Source of the DNA: Zoogloea sp.
GTDB lineage: Bacteria; Pseudomonadota; Gammaproteobacteria; Burkholderiales; Rhodocyclaceae
Assembly: GCF_030157465.1 (NCBI RefSeq)
Contig: NZ_JAOAUU010000096.1
Span: 60,384-124,383 of the forward strand
DNA: 64,000 bases
Reading direction: 5' to 3'
In this document: piece by piece, positions 17,601-26,755 of the stretch
How the letters are laid out: the number at the start of each line of letters is the position of its first letter
Numbering within the stretch: the stretch's first letter is position 1
The notes under the pieces: model-generated
Seen by the model: the letters and a program-made list of their open reading frames with translations, nothing else
The model's database searches: none
What the model was told of the DNA's origin: nothing
Translations under genes and position numbers: made by a program

Positions 17601-20600
17601 AAGACGCCCTCCACCGCCTCGCCATGCGCACCGGCCTTTACACCCTCGGCCAGCAACTCACCCTGCTGTTCGCCCTGCTCCTCAGCCTGTCGATCGGCGC
17701 CTACGCCATTTATGTCGGCCTCGAGCAGGCGGAGTTCGTCGAGGGCATGGAACGCCACCACGCCCGCGAACTGACCCAGACCCTGGCCGCCGCACTCGAA
17801 CCGCACATCACCACCGGCAAGACACCCGAAGCCGTCGCCCACCTGCTCGAACTCGAATACACCGCCCACGTCCGCCGCGTCACAATCACCGACAGGCAGG
17901 GTGTTCCGCTGGCCAGCGTCAGCCGCAGCGACAAAGGGCCGGTCGCCATCGAAGCCCTCGGGCAGCAGCCGCTGCCCCTGCCGCAAACCACCGGCCCCCA
18001 GAACGCGGCCGGCAGCGGCGAACTGATCGTCGCCTGGGCCGAGATCGGCCGCCACGCCCCTGTGGGCTGGCTGCGCCTCGAAGTCGCCCCCTCCTCCACC
18101 GAAAACCTCCACCACATCATCACGGACAGCGTGCTCGCCGGCCTCATCACGGTTCTCTTCGGCACCGCGGCCATCCTGTACTTCCTGCACCCGCAACTGC
18201 AAAGCCTCAAGCGTGCCACCGCCTTTGCCGAAAGCCTGGACGCCAGCGACGGCAAAACCCTCGACGCGCCCAACGCCGTCGCCGAAGTGCGCCAGCTGGT
18301 GGACGCGCTCAACCTGACCTCGATCCGCCTCTTCGAAAGCAAGACGGCCCTCGCCGCCAGCGAATCCCACAACCGCGCCATCACCGAAGCCGCCCTCGAC
18401 TGCATCATCACCATCGACGAGCACGGCGCCATCATCGAATTCAACCCCGCCGCCGTGCGCACCTTCGGCATTCCCCGCAGCGCGGCCATCAACAAGCCCG
18501 CCACCGAACTGCTCTTTCCCGAACACTTGCGCGACAGCCAGGGCAGGCAGATACACGCCTGGCTGGCCAACCCCGACGCCGACCTGCTTGGCCAGCGCAT
18601 CGAAACCGTTGCGATGCGCAGCGACGGCACCGAGTTTCCGGTCGAAGTCGCCTTCGTCGCAGTCCACAACGCCGGCCGCCGCCTGATCACGGCCTACCTT
18701 CGCGACATCAGCGAATGCAAGCAGGTCGAAGCCGCCATGCGCGAGGCCAAGGAAGCCGCCGAAGCGACCAGCCGCTCCAAGAGCGACTTCCTCGCCAACA
18801 TGAGCCACGAAATCCGCACCCCGATGAACGCCATTCTCGGCATGACGGATCTGGCCCTCGACACCCGCCTCGACGACGAACAACGCGAATACATCTCCAT
18901 GGTCAAAAGCTCGGCCAATGCCCTACTTGGCATCATCAACGACATTCTCGACTTCTCGAAGATCGAAGCCGGCAAGCTCGACTTCGAGCACATCGACTTC
19001 AGCCTGCGCGACTGCGTCGCCATGGCCGTTCGCACCCTGCAACAGCGCGCCGACGAAAAAGGCCTCCAGCTCACGGCGCAAGTCGCCCCGTCCGTACCCG
19101 ACAACCTCGTCGGCGACCCCCACCGGCTGCGCCAGGTGCTCATCAACCTGGTGGCCAACGGCATCAAGTTCACCCATCAGGGCGAAGTGCGAGCCATCGT
19201 CGAACCCGCCCAGCCGGCCAGCAACGGAACAAGCATCCAGCTCGCCTTCAGCGTGCACGACACCGGCGTCGGAATCCCCGCCGAAAAACAGGGCCTGATC
19301 TTCGAAGCCTTCTCCCAGGCGGACACCTCCACCACCCGCCGCTATGGCGGCACCGGGCTGGGCCTCACCATCAGCGCCCAGCTGGTGCACGCGATGGGTG
19401 GCAAGATCAGCGTAAAGAGCACACCCGGCGAAGGCAGCACTTTCCACTTCACCGCCCGCTTCGAAACGGGGCAGGCCATGACCGCCGCCGACGAGCAGAC
19501 CCAGCTCGAAGGCTTGCCGGTTCTCGTCGCCGTGGACAACGCCAGCGAACGCGCCTTGCTCGAAGACCTCCTCGGCCAGTGGCGCATGCACCCCGTCAGC
19601 GTCACCGACGCCGCCGCCGCGCTGCGCGAACAGGCCGCGGGCGAAGCGTCCGGCATACCCTACCGGGCCGTATTGATCAGCACCCAGCTGCCCGACATCG
19701 AGGGCTTCGAACTCGCCGCCGCGATACGCCAGGGCACGACGCCGCCGCCAACCGTCATCATGCTGGCCGGCGAAGGCCGGCGCGGAGACGGCGCGCGCTG
19801 CCGCGAACTCGGCATCGCCGCCTACCTGCCGCAACCCATCCTCCCGTCCGACCTGCTCAACGCCATCCTGATGTCCGTCGACCCGCTCGACGCAGGAGCG
19901 CCCGACAAAGCCGAAGACAAGGCCGGCGAGCGCTCGCCGCTGATCACCCGCCACCGCCTGCGCGAACAAAAACGCCAGCTGCGCATCCTGCTGGCTGAAG
20001 ACAACGTCGTTAACCAGACCCTCGCGCTACGCCTGCTCGGCAAGCTCGGGCACCAGGTGGACGTCGCCGGCAACGGCGAGGAAGCCCTCATCCTGCATGC
20101 CCGCAACCGCTACGACCTGGTGCTGATGGACGTGCAGATGCCGGTCATGGGCGGCTTCGACGCCACCGCCAGAATCCGCGAAAGGGAAGCCGCCGGCGCC
20201 CCGCACACGCCGATCGTGGCCATGACCGCCCGCGCCATGAAAGGCGACCGGGAACGCTGCATCGAAGCCGGCATGGACGGCTACCTCTCCAAGCCGGTGC
20301 ACGCAGCGGATCTGGTCACCCTCCTCAACCAGCTCACCGGCCACGACGATCCGCCGCCACCCCCGCCGCACGAACCCACGCTGATCACCGGTCCGATCTT
20401 CGAACGGGAGCAAGTGCTGTTCAACCTCGGTGGCGACGAGGAACTCCTCGAACAGCTCATCCAGATGTACGCCGAAGACGAACCACGCCTCGTCGCCGAC
20501 ATCGACACCGCCATCGCCACCGTCGACGCAGAAGCCCTGCACAACGCCGCCCACGCCCTCAAGGGCGCCGTCGCCAACTTCTGCGCCACCCGCGCCCAGG

Positions 20601-20722
20601 CCAGCGCCCAAAAACTGGAACGCCTCGGGCGCGAGAAGAACATGGCCGCCGCCCCGGCCGCCTGCGACGAGCTCCACCGCGAACTCGCTGCGCTGCGAAA
20701 GGCCTTCGGGCTGGAAAAATAG
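17597..20722 (+). CDS. Hybrid sensor histidine kinase with PAS, two receiver domains and Hpt
   Basis: 1041 residues. Two membrane helices (about 14-36 and 177-197) flank a periplasmic sensor region. A HAMP-like segment and one PAS domain (about 255-375) follow. The HisKA has His404 (NMSHEIRTPMNAILG), then the HATPase (NLVANGIKFT, DTGVGIP, GTGLGLTIS). The first receiver (about 640-760) has lost its acceptor Asp (RAVLISTQLPDIEG) and is probably a structural pseudo-receiver. The second (about 795-915) is intact, with Asp845 (LVLMDVQMPVMGG). A C-terminal Hpt domain carries His986 (NAAHALKGAVANF). The architecture resembles BarA/TorS-type phosphorelays. It is coupled to the HD-GYP gene by an ATGA overlap. 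Confidence 0.9.
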   Translation: MKDALHRLAMRTGLYTLGQQLTLLFALLLSLSIGAYAIYVGLEQAEFVEGMERHHARELTQTLAAALEPHITTGKTPEAVAHLLELEYTAHVRRVTITDRQGVPLASVSRSDKGPVAIEALGQQPLPLPQTTGPQNAAGSGELIVAWAEIGRHAPVGWLRLEVAPSSTENLHHIITDSVLAGLITVLFGTAAILYFLHPQLQSLKRATAFAESLDASDGKTLDAPNAVAEVRQLVDALNLTSIRLFESKTALAASESHNRAITEAALDCIITIDEHGAIIEFNPAAVRTFGIPRSAAINKPATELLFPEHLRDSQGRQIHAWLANPDADLLGQRIETVAMRSDGTEFPVEVAFVAVHNAGRRLITAYLRDISECKQVEAAMREAKEAAEATSRSKSDFLANMSHEIRTPMNAILGMTDLALDTRLDDEQREYISMVKSSANALLGIINDILDFSKIEAGKLDFEHIDFSLRDCVAMAVRTLQQRADEKGLQLTAQVAPSVPDNLVGDPHRLRQVLINLVANGIKFTHQGEVRAIVEPAQPASNGTSIQLAFSVHDTGVGIPAEKQGLIFEAFSQADTSTTRRYGGTGLGLTISAQLVHAMGGKISVKSTPGEGSTFHFTARFETGQAMTAADEQTQLEGLPVLVAVDNASERALLEDLLGQWRMHPVSVTDAAAALREQAAGEASGIPYRAVLISTQLPDIEGFELAAAIRQGTTPPPTVIMLAGEGRRGDGARCRELGIAAYLPQPILPSDLLNAILMSVDPLDAGAPDKAEDKAGERSPLITRHRLREQKRQLRILLAEDNVVNQTLALRLLGKLGHQVDVAGNGEEALILHARNRYDLVLMDVQMPVMGGFDATARIREREAAGAPHTPIVAMTARAMKGDRERCIEAGMDGYLSKPVHAADLVTLLNQLTGHDDPPPPPPHEPTLITGPIFEREQVLFNLGGDEELLEQLIQMYAEDEPRLVADIDTAIATVDAEALHNAAHALKGAVANFCATRAQASAQKLERLGREKNMAAAPAACDELHRELAALRKAFGLEK

Positions 20723-20780
20723 GAACCCTCGCGGGCAGATAAGGCCCGGGCGCACGGCGCGCCCAACGCGGGTTTGAATC

Positions 20781-20824
20781 AAAAAAACCGCCCTCTCCAA
20801 CCATCAGGAGAGTGCGGTTTTTTT
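20781..20824. terminator. Strong bidirectional intrinsic terminator
   Basis: AAAAAAACCGC, CTCTCC, an eight-base loop, GGAGAG and GCGGTTTTTTT form a long stem flanked by A7 and T7, so it works in both directions. It separates the rightward flagellar/signalling run from the leftward gloA gene. Confidence 0.93.
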
Positions 20825-20866
20825 ACGCACCGAAAGGCATCCCCGCGTGGCGGGGCCAGACCCTTC

Positions 20867-21253
20867 TCAGGACTTCGCCTGGATCAACTCCACCTTGTAG
20901 CCGTCCGGGTCTTCGACGAAGGCGATCACCGTTGTGCCGTGCTGCATCGGGCCCGCTTCGCGCACCACCTTGCCGCCACGCGCCTTGATCGCTGCGCAGG
21001 CCGCGTAGGCATCGGGCACTTCCAGAGCCACGTGGCCGTAGGCGTTGCCCAGCTCGTAGGATTCGACGCCCCAGTTGTGGGTCAGCTCCAGCGCGGCCGC
21101 CTCCGATTCATCCTGGTAGCCGAGGAAGGCCAGCGTGAACTTGCCCGTCGGGTAATCGGTGCGGCGCAACAGGCGCATGCCGAGCACTTCGGTGTAAAAG
21201 GCGATGGAGCGGTCGAGATCGCCGACGCGAAGCATGGTGTGCAGGATACGCAT
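20867..21253 (-). CDS. gloA: Lactoylglutathione lyase (glyoxalase I)
   Basis: 128 residues, full length for bacterial GloA. It isomerises the methylglyoxal-glutathione hemithioacetal to S-lactoylglutathione. The four metal ligands of the family are present: His5, Glu56 (ALELTHNWG), His74 (AYGHVALEV) and Glu122 (YKVELIQ). The short form without the extra loop is typical of Ni/Co-dependent bacterial enzymes. It sits 15 bases after a metallopeptidase gene, so the two may share a transcript. Confidence 0.95.
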   Translation of the reverse strand: MRILHTMLRVGDLDRSIAFYTEVLGMRLLRRTDYPTGKFTLAFLGYQDESEAAALELTHNWGVESYELGNAYGHVALEVPDAYAACAAIKARGGKVVREAGPMQHGTTVIAFVEDPDGYKVELIQAKS

Positions 21254-21268
21254 GGAATTTTCCTTGGT

Positions 21269-21991
21269 TCAGATGTTGGGAAGGGACGGCGCCGCCTGCC
21301 GGAGCGCCTTGCGGGCGGCGAGGTGGTCGGGATAAAGCGACTCCACCACCGACCAGAAACGCGGCGAATGATTCATCTCGACCAGGTGAGCCACCTCGTG
21401 AGCCACCACATAGTCGATCAGGCCGAGAGGCAGGTGGATCAGCCGCCAGTGCAGGCGGATGCCGCTGCGGCTGCTGCAACTGCCCCAGCGGGTGCGGGCG
21501 CTCGACAGGCTCACCGCAGGAACAGGCCGGCCCAGGCGCAGGCAGAACTCCTCCACCCGGTTCTTGAACAGATCGAGGCCTCTTTGTTGCAAGCCCCGCA
21601 ACAACAGCTTGCGCGCGTCGCCGCCGCTCCGCAGCGCAAGCTCCACCACCCTTTGCGGCCCGCCCTCGTGCCACAGCACGCGGTTGTTGCCGCTGGCGAT
21701 ACGCAGGTGCCAGGCATCGCCCAGGAGGGGAATCGCCGCGCCGTCGCTGATATCGAAGGCGGCCTGGGCCTCGGCGGCCGGACGGCTCCTGAGCTTGTCG
21801 ATCACCCACTCGCCGTGGCTGCGGATGAAGGCCTCGACCTCGCGCAGGCCCACCCGCAGCGGCACGCCAACCGTCAGCCCACGCGAATCGATGCGCAGCC
21901 CCAGGGTTTTGCGCACGCTGCGCCGCAAGGTGTAGGCGACCCGCTGGCCACCCAGAACGATCTCGCGGGATTCGACAGCCGCTGCGCTCAC
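21269..21991 (-). CDS. YgjP-like zinc metallopeptidase (M48/SprT-related, DUF45)
   Basis: 240 residues. The signature is VVAHEVAHLVEMNHSPRFW: HExxH plus a downstream His ligand and NHSxxFW, as in YgjP/WLM-type metal-dependent hydrolases. The N-terminal half (YTLRRSVRKTLGLRIDSRGLTVGVP) matches the beta-rich start of that family. There is no signal peptide, so it is cytosolic. The substrate is unknown. It overlaps the upstream acyltransferase by an ATGA, so the two are translationally coupled. Confidence 0.85.
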   Translation of the reverse strand: MSAAAVESREIVLGGQRVAYTLRRSVRKTLGLRIDSRGLTVGVPLRVGLREVEAFIRSHGEWVIDKLRSRPAAEAQAAFDISDGAAIPLLGDAWHLRIASGNNRVLWHEGGPQRVVELALRSGGDARKLLLRGLQQRGLDLFKNRVEEFCLRLGRPVPAVSLSSARTRWGSCSSRSGIRLHWRLIHLPLGLIDYVVAHEVAHLVEMNHSPRFWSVVESLYPDHLAARKALRQAAPSLPNI

Positions 21992-22740
21992 GCCTCGGCC
22001 TTCTCCTTCTTGGGCGTGTGCGAACGGTAATGATGGGGGAAGAGACGGCGCATCTCGCCCTCGACCCAGGTTTGCACGCGGGTGTTGATCTCGTCCGCCG
22101 AAAGGCCCGTGGTTTCGATCACCGGCCCGATACTCACGACGACTTCACCGGGCGTCTTGAGGAAGGCATTGCGCGGCCAGAACTCGCCGGCGTTGTGGGC
22201 CACCGGCACCACCGGCGCGCCGGTTTGTGCCGCCAGCCATGAACCGCCGGCCTTGTAGCGCTTCTTGCTGCCCGGCGCCACGCGCGTGCCTTCGGGGAAG
22301 ATCGTGACCCAGAAACCATGACCAAGGCGGTCGCGGCCCTGCTCTTCGACCTGTGTGAGGGCATCCTTGCCCGCCGAGCGGTCGATGGCGATCATCGGCA
22401 TCTGGGCAATGCCCCAGCCGAAGAAGGGCAGTTTGTGGATTTCCCGCTTCATCACGAAGACCATCGGCGGAAAGATGTCCTGCAGCATGATGGTTTCCCA
22501 CGCCGACATGTGCTTGGACATGACGATTGCCGGCCCCGCAGGAATGTTCTCGGCGCCGATCAGGCGGTAGGGAATGCCCAGCACATGCTTCACGACCCAC
22601 GCCATGATGTGGGGCCAGCCGCGGATGATGCGGTGGCGCAGCTTCGGGCCGAAGGGAAAGCAGGCCATCGCGATCAGCGCGTAAAGCGGCGTGAAAATGG
22701 CGAGGGCGAGCATGAACAGGATGTTGCGGATCAGCACCAC
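21988..22740 (-). CDS. plsC: 1-acyl-sn-glycerol-3-phosphate acyltransferase
   Basis: 250 residues. An N-terminal membrane helix (NILFMLALAIFTPLYALIAM) is followed by the acyltransferase motifs. Motif I reads KHMSAWE, His-x4-Glu rather than the usual His-x4-Asp; motif III is FPEGTR. It transfers an acyl chain to lysophosphatidate in phospholipid synthesis. The neighbouring gmhB and coupled YgjP-like gene form a recurrent proteobacterial cluster. The Glu substitution could shift chemistry or specificity, but I recall it in related proteins. Confidence 0.87.
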   Translation of the reverse strand: MVLIRNILFMLALAIFTPLYALIAMACFPFGPKLRHRIIRGWPHIMAWVVKHVLGIPYRLIGAENIPAGPAIVMSKHMSAWETIMLQDIFPPMVFVMKREIHKLPFFGWGIAQMPMIAIDRSAGKDALTQVEEQGRDRLGHGFWVTIFPEGTRVAPGSKKRYKAGGSWLAAQTGAPVVPVAHNAGEFWPRNAFLKTPGEVVVSIGPVIETTGLSADEINTRVQTWVEGEMRRLFPHHYRSHTPKKEKAEA

Positions 22741-22841
22741 AGGAAACGGCCTTTCAGAACGGGTAAGAAAATCGTCCGCGCGACGATCGATCGGATTGGC
22801 AAGAACACAGGCCCGGCGGCGAACGCCCTGCCCGCCGGCAC

Positions 22842-23375
22842 TCAGGCAGTCAGCTGCGCGACGACGGCGGCCAGGTCGGGAAAGATCTGGGTGCCTTCGG
22901 GCAGATCGGGATCCAACTGGGTCTTGCTGCCCTTGCCGGTCAGCACCAGGTAAGGCCTGCAGCCCACCGCCACGCCGGCCTGGAGATCGCGCAGGCTGTC
23001 GCCGACGACCGGCACGCCTTTCATTTCGGCATTGAAGCGCTCGGCGATCTGCAAGAACATGCCCGGCTTGGGCTTGCGGCAGTCACAGGTGGAATCTGCC
23101 GTGTGGGGGCAGAAGAAGATGGCGTCGAGCCGCCCGCCCACCTGACCGAGCGCCTTGGTCATCTTTTCGTTGATGGCGTTGAGGGTGTCCATGTCGAACA
23201 GGCCCCGCCCGACGCCAGACTGGTTGGAGGCCACGATCACCCGCCACCCCGACTCGTTGAGCCGGGCAATGGCTTCGAGGGAACCGGGAATCGGCTTCCA
23301 CTCTTCCGGCTTCTTGATGAACTGGTCGGAGTCGAAATTGATGACGCCATCCCGGTCGAGCACGATGATTTTCAT
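22842..23375 (-). CDS. gmhB: D-glycero-beta-D-manno-heptose-1,7-bisphosphate 7-phosphatase
   Basis: 177 residues, HAD superfamily. The nucleophile motif is DRDGVIN, followed by the SNQSGVGRG loop and the zinc loop Cys-Pro-His...Cys-x-Cys (FFCPHTADSTCDCRKPKPG), the hallmark of GmhB. It removes the 7-phosphate in ADP-heptose synthesis for the LPS core. It lies between glyS and plsC, a common order. AAAAAATGAAAATC at the start leaves the ribosome site weak, but the family alignment begins at this Met. Confidence 0.93.
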   Translation of the reverse strand: MKIIVLDRDGVINFDSDQFIKKPEEWKPIPGSLEAIARLNESGWRVIVASNQSGVGRGLFDMDTLNAINEKMTKALGQVGGRLDAIFFCPHTADSTCDCRKPKPGMFLQIAERFNAEMKGVPVVGDSLRDLQAGVAVGCRPYLVLTGKGSKTQLDPDLPEGTQIFPDLAAVVAQLTA

Positions 23376-23413
23376 TTTTTGCCTTTATGCCTCGGCATGG
23401 CGCAAGAGATCAA

Positions 23414-23461
23414 ACCCGGCTGCGCGCCCCGGAACCACAGGATCGGGGCACGCAGCCGGGT
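23414..23461 (-). terminator. Long hairpin after glyS
   Basis: An 18-base arm (ACCCGGCTGCGCGCCCCG) pairs with 23444-23461 with one mismatch around a 12-base loop, 13 bases after the glyS stop. Only a short T stretch follows on the minus strand. It likely reduces read-through from glyQS into gmhB. Confidence 0.6.
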
Positions 23462-23474
23462 CATTCAGACAGGC

Positions 23475-25559
23475 TTATGCGGAAAGGCGTGAAATATCCG
23501 CCACCTGGTTCATCAGGCCAGCCAGCTGATTCAGCAGGGCCAGGCGGTTCTGACGCACCAGCGGCTCTTCTGCCATCACCATCACTTCGTCGAAGAAGCG
23601 ATCCACCGCGGCACGCAGGCCGGCAAGCACGCGCAGGGCGTCGGTGTAAGCCTCGTTCTGGAAGTGCGAGCGGGCCAGCGGAGCCACCTCGACGATGGCA
23701 TGAAAGAGCGCCTTCTCCGCATCCTCGACCAACAGCGCGACATCCGGTTCGCCCACTTCGCCTTCGGCCTTTTTGAGGATGTTGACGATGCGCTTGTTGG
23801 CCGCAGCAAGGGCCGCGGCCTCCGGCAGTTGCTGGAAGGCCACGACGGCTTCGAGCTTGGGCACGACGAGGTCGATGCGGGTGGGCTTCTGGGCCAGCAC
23901 GGCGTCCACGACATCCTGCCCGTGGCCGGCGTCCCGCAGCAGGTTGCGCAGGCGCTCGAGCATGAAGTCGAACAGCGGGCCATCCACCGGGGAAGTCAGC
24001 AGACCGGGGGCGAAGCTGGCGGCCGACTCCTTGATCAGCGCGGCCAGATCGAGGGGCAGCGGGCCTTCCATCAGGATGCGCAGCACGCCGAGGGCGGCAC
24101 GGCGCAGGCCGAAGGGGTCGCGGTCGCCCGTGGGCACCTGGCCGATGCCGAAGAAGCCGGCCAGGGAGTCGAGCTTGTCGGCAACGGCCAGCGCACGGCC
24201 GATGTTGCTGTCGGGAAGCAGGTCGCCGGCAAAGCGCGGGCGGTAGTGCTGCTCGATGGCTTCGGCCACCACGGGCAGCGCGCCTTCGGCCAGGGCGTAG
24301 TAGCGGCCCATCACACCCTGCAGCTCGGGGAACTCGCCAACCATGTCGGTCAGCAGGTCGGCCTTGGAGAGCAGCGCGGCGCGGTTGGCGAGGTTTTCGT
24401 CGGCGCCGAGCAGGCCGGCCACTTTGCGGGCCACGATGGACACGCGCTGGACGCGGTCACCGAGCGAGCCGAGCTTGTTGTGATAGACCACCGAGCCGAG
24501 CTTGACGACGCGGGGCGTGAGACCCGCCTTGATGTCCTGCTCGAAGAAGAAGCGGGCATCGGACAAACGCGGGCGCACCACGCGCTGGTTGCCGGTGATG
24601 ATGTTGGACGGGTCGGCCAGCTCCATGTTCGAGACGATCAGGAAGCGGCTTTGCAGCTTGCCTTCGGTGTCGAACAGCGGGAAATACTTCTGGTTGGCGC
24701 GCATCGTGAGGATCAGGCATTCCTGCGGCACAGCCAGGAATTCCGATTCGAACTCGCCCACGTAAACCGTCGGGTGTTCGACCAGCGCGGTCACTTCGTC
24801 CAGCAGGTCGGCGTATTCGCCGAGGGTGGCGTTCTGGCGGCCGGCGGCGGTCACCAGCTGCGTCTCGATGTTGGCGCGGCGCTCGGCGAAGTCGGGAATC
24901 ACCTTGCCTTCGGCCAGCAGGGTCGGCTCGTAGGCGTCGGCGGTGGCGATGTCGATGTCGCCGCGGCTCATGAAGCGGTGGCCCTTGGTCGTGCGGCCGG
25001 ACTGGATGTCGAGCACGCTGCCCGGCACCACGTCGGCGCCGTGGAGCATCGTGAGCTTGTGCGCCGGACGCACGAAGGTGGCGTCACCGTCGCCCCAGCG
25101 CATCACCTTGGGAATCGGCAGGGTCTTGAGGGCGTCCTGGACGATGCCGGCGAGCACGTCGGCAAGCTTGGCGCCGGCCACGGTGCTGGTATAGAACAAA
25201 GCTTCGGCCTTGCCGTCCATGCGGCGCTCGAAGCTGGCCACGGCGGACAGCGGAATGCCCTTGCCTTCGAGCTTCTTGGTGAGAGCCGGGGTCGGCTGAC
25301 CGTCGGCGCCGAGCGCGACGGAAACCGGCATGATCTTCTCGGTCACGTCCTTGGGCGCGGCTTCGGGCAGCACGTGGGCCACGGTTACCGCCAGGCGGCG
25401 CGGGGTGGCAAACCAGCGGAAATCACCCTCGGCGGCCGCCAGGCCGCGGGCGCGCAGGCCGGCGACGATGGCGTTCGAAAAAGCCAGGCCGAGCTTCGGC
25501 AGGGCCTTGGGGGGCAGCTCTTCGGTGAGCAGTTCAACGAGCAGGGTCGCGCCGGTCAT
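23475..25559 (-). CDS. glyS: Glycyl-tRNA synthetase beta subunit
   Basis: 694 residues, the usual beta-subunit length. It begins [24 protein letters not shown], the family start, and includes the HD-like and C-terminal anticodon-binding (DALR-type) regions. With GlyQ it forms the alpha2beta2 enzyme that charges tRNA-Gly. The ATG at 25559 overlaps the glyQ TGA by one base and has AAGGAGG upstream; a GTG codon just before it is a less likely start. Confidence 0.97.
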   Translation of the reverse strand: MTGATLLVELLTEELPPKALPKLGLAFSNAIVAGLRARGLAAAEGDFRWFATPRRLAVTVAHVLPEAAPKDVTEKIMPVSVALGADGQPTPALTKKLEGKGIPLSAVASFERRMDGKAEALFYTSTVAGAKLADVLAGIVQDALKTLPIPKVMRWGDGDATFVRPAHKLTMLHGADVVPGSVLDIQSGRTTKGHRFMSRGDIDIATADAYEPTLLAEGKVIPDFAERRANIETQLVTAAGRQNATLGEYADLLDEVTALVEHPTVYVGEFESEFLAVPQECLILTMRANQKYFPLFDTEGKLQSRFLIVSNMELADPSNIITGNQRVVRPRLSDARFFFEQDIKAGLTPRVVKLGSVVYHNKLGSLGDRVQRVSIVARKVAGLLGADENLANRAALLSKADLLTDMVGEFPELQGVMGRYYALAEGALPVVAEAIEQHYRPRFAGDLLPDSNIGRALAVADKLDSLAGFFGIGQVPTGDRDPFGLRRAALGVLRILMEGPLPLDLAALIKESAASFAPGLLTSPVDGPLFDFMLERLRNLLRDAGHGQDVVDAVLAQKPTRIDLVVPKLEAVVAFQQLPEAAALAAANKRIVNILKKAEGEVGEPDVALLVEDAEKALFHAIVEVAPLARSHFQNEAYTDALRVLAGLRAAVDRFFDEVMVMAEEPLVRQNRLALLNQLAGLMNQVADISRLSA

Positions 25560-26467
25560 CACGCGGCCTCCTTCTTGAGCATCGGAAAGCCGAGGGCTTC
25601 CCGCGAGTTGTAATAGGCCTGGGCCACTTCACGGGCCAGCACCCGCACGCGGCCGATGTAGGCGGCGCGTTCGGTCACCGAAATGGCGCCACGGGCATCC
25701 AGCAGGTTGAAGGTGTGGGAGCACTTCATGACCATCTCGAAGGCCGGCAGCACCAGCGGCACGGCCAGCAGGCGCTTGGCCTCGCCTTCGTATTCGCCAA
25801 ACAGGCGGAACAGCCAGTCGACGTTGGAATGCTCGAAGTTGTAGGTGGATTGCTCGACTTCGTTCTGGTGATAGACGTTGCCGTAAGTCACCGGCGTGCC
25901 ATCCGGGCCGATGGACCAGACCAGGTCATAGACGTTTTCGACGCCCTGCAGATACATGGCCAGGCGCTCGAGGCCATAGGTGATTTCGCCGAGCACCGGC
26001 TTGCACGACAGCGAGCCGACTTCCTGGAAATACGTGAACTGGGTGACTTCCATGCCATCGAGCCACACTTCCCAGCCCAGGCCCCAGGCGCCGAGGGTGG
26101 GCGATTCCCAGTCGTCCTCGACGAAGCGGATGTCGTGGGCGTTGGGATCGATGCCCAGCGCGCGCAGGCTGTCGATGTAGAGCTCCTGGATATTGACCGG
26201 CGACGGCTTGAGCACCACCTGGTACTGGTAGTAGTGCTGCAGGCGATTGGGGTTGTTGCCGTAGCGGCCGTCCTTGGGGCGGCGCGAGGGCTGCACGTAG
26301 GCGGCGTTCCAGTGCTCGGGGCCGATGGAGCGCAGGAAGGTGGCGGTGTGGAAGGTACCGGCGCCGACCTCGATGTCGTAGGGCTGGAGCAGCGTGCAGC
26401 CGTGCTCGGCCCAGAAGTTCGAGAGGCGCAGGATGATCTGCTGGAAAGTCGGTTTTTGGACGGACAT
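25559..26467 (-). CDS. glyQ: Glycyl-tRNA synthetase alpha subunit
   Basis: 302 residues from the ATG at 26467 ([19 protein letters not shown]). The frame is open to 26605, but the extra residues are unlike GlyQ. Class II synthetase motifs are present, including [20 protein letters not shown] and [19 protein letters not shown]. It catalyses glycyl-adenylate formation together with GlyS. It is co-transcribed with glyS through a TGATG junction. The 288 bases to the divergent chemoreceptor gene hold no other gene. Confidence 0.97.
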   Translation of the reverse strand: MSVQKPTFQQIILRLSNFWAEHGCTLLQPYDIEVGAGTFHTATFLRSIGPEHWNAAYVQPSRRPKDGRYGNNPNRLQHYYQYQVVLKPSPVNIQELYIDSLRALGIDPNAHDIRFVEDDWESPTLGAWGLGWEVWLDGMEVTQFTYFQEVGSLSCKPVLGEITYGLERLAMYLQGVENVYDLVWSIGPDGTPVTYGNVYHQNEVEQSTYNFEHSNVDWLFRLFGEYEGEAKRLLAVPLVLPAFEMVMKCSHTFNLLDARGAISVTERAAYIGRVRVLAREVAQAYYNSREALGFPMLKKEAA

Positions 26468-26755
26468 GGACGCTCGGCGGCACAGGCCGCGCTGGATTGG
26501 GCAAAACGCGGATTTTACTGGCTTTCGGCACTCAGGGAATGCCCGGACGCATACACACGCCAACGGCTTTTTTCTGTCGCCCTGCACGACCCATGCGGGC
26601 GTCATTCAAGAACATCCGACCACGCGCCGTTAAGGGTTAATAAGTGTATCTGCCAATCCATCAAAGCCCGTTTCAACCACGCAACAGCCGGATCGAACCC
26701 GCATGGCAGTCACGCAATCCAGCGGGAAAACGGGGCCGAAGGAGAGTCGAAAACC

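Noticed and set aside
17425..19998. 857-residue plus-strand frame overlapping the hybrid kinase
   Set aside because: Arg/Pro/His-rich translation with no motif; the kinase in the other frame has all catalytic boxes.
26468..26755. Sigma-28 promoter for the chemoreceptor gene
   Set aside because: A TCAAAG and a GCCGGATC are present near 26665-26700, but the spacing does not match the TAAA-N15-GCCGATAA consensus.
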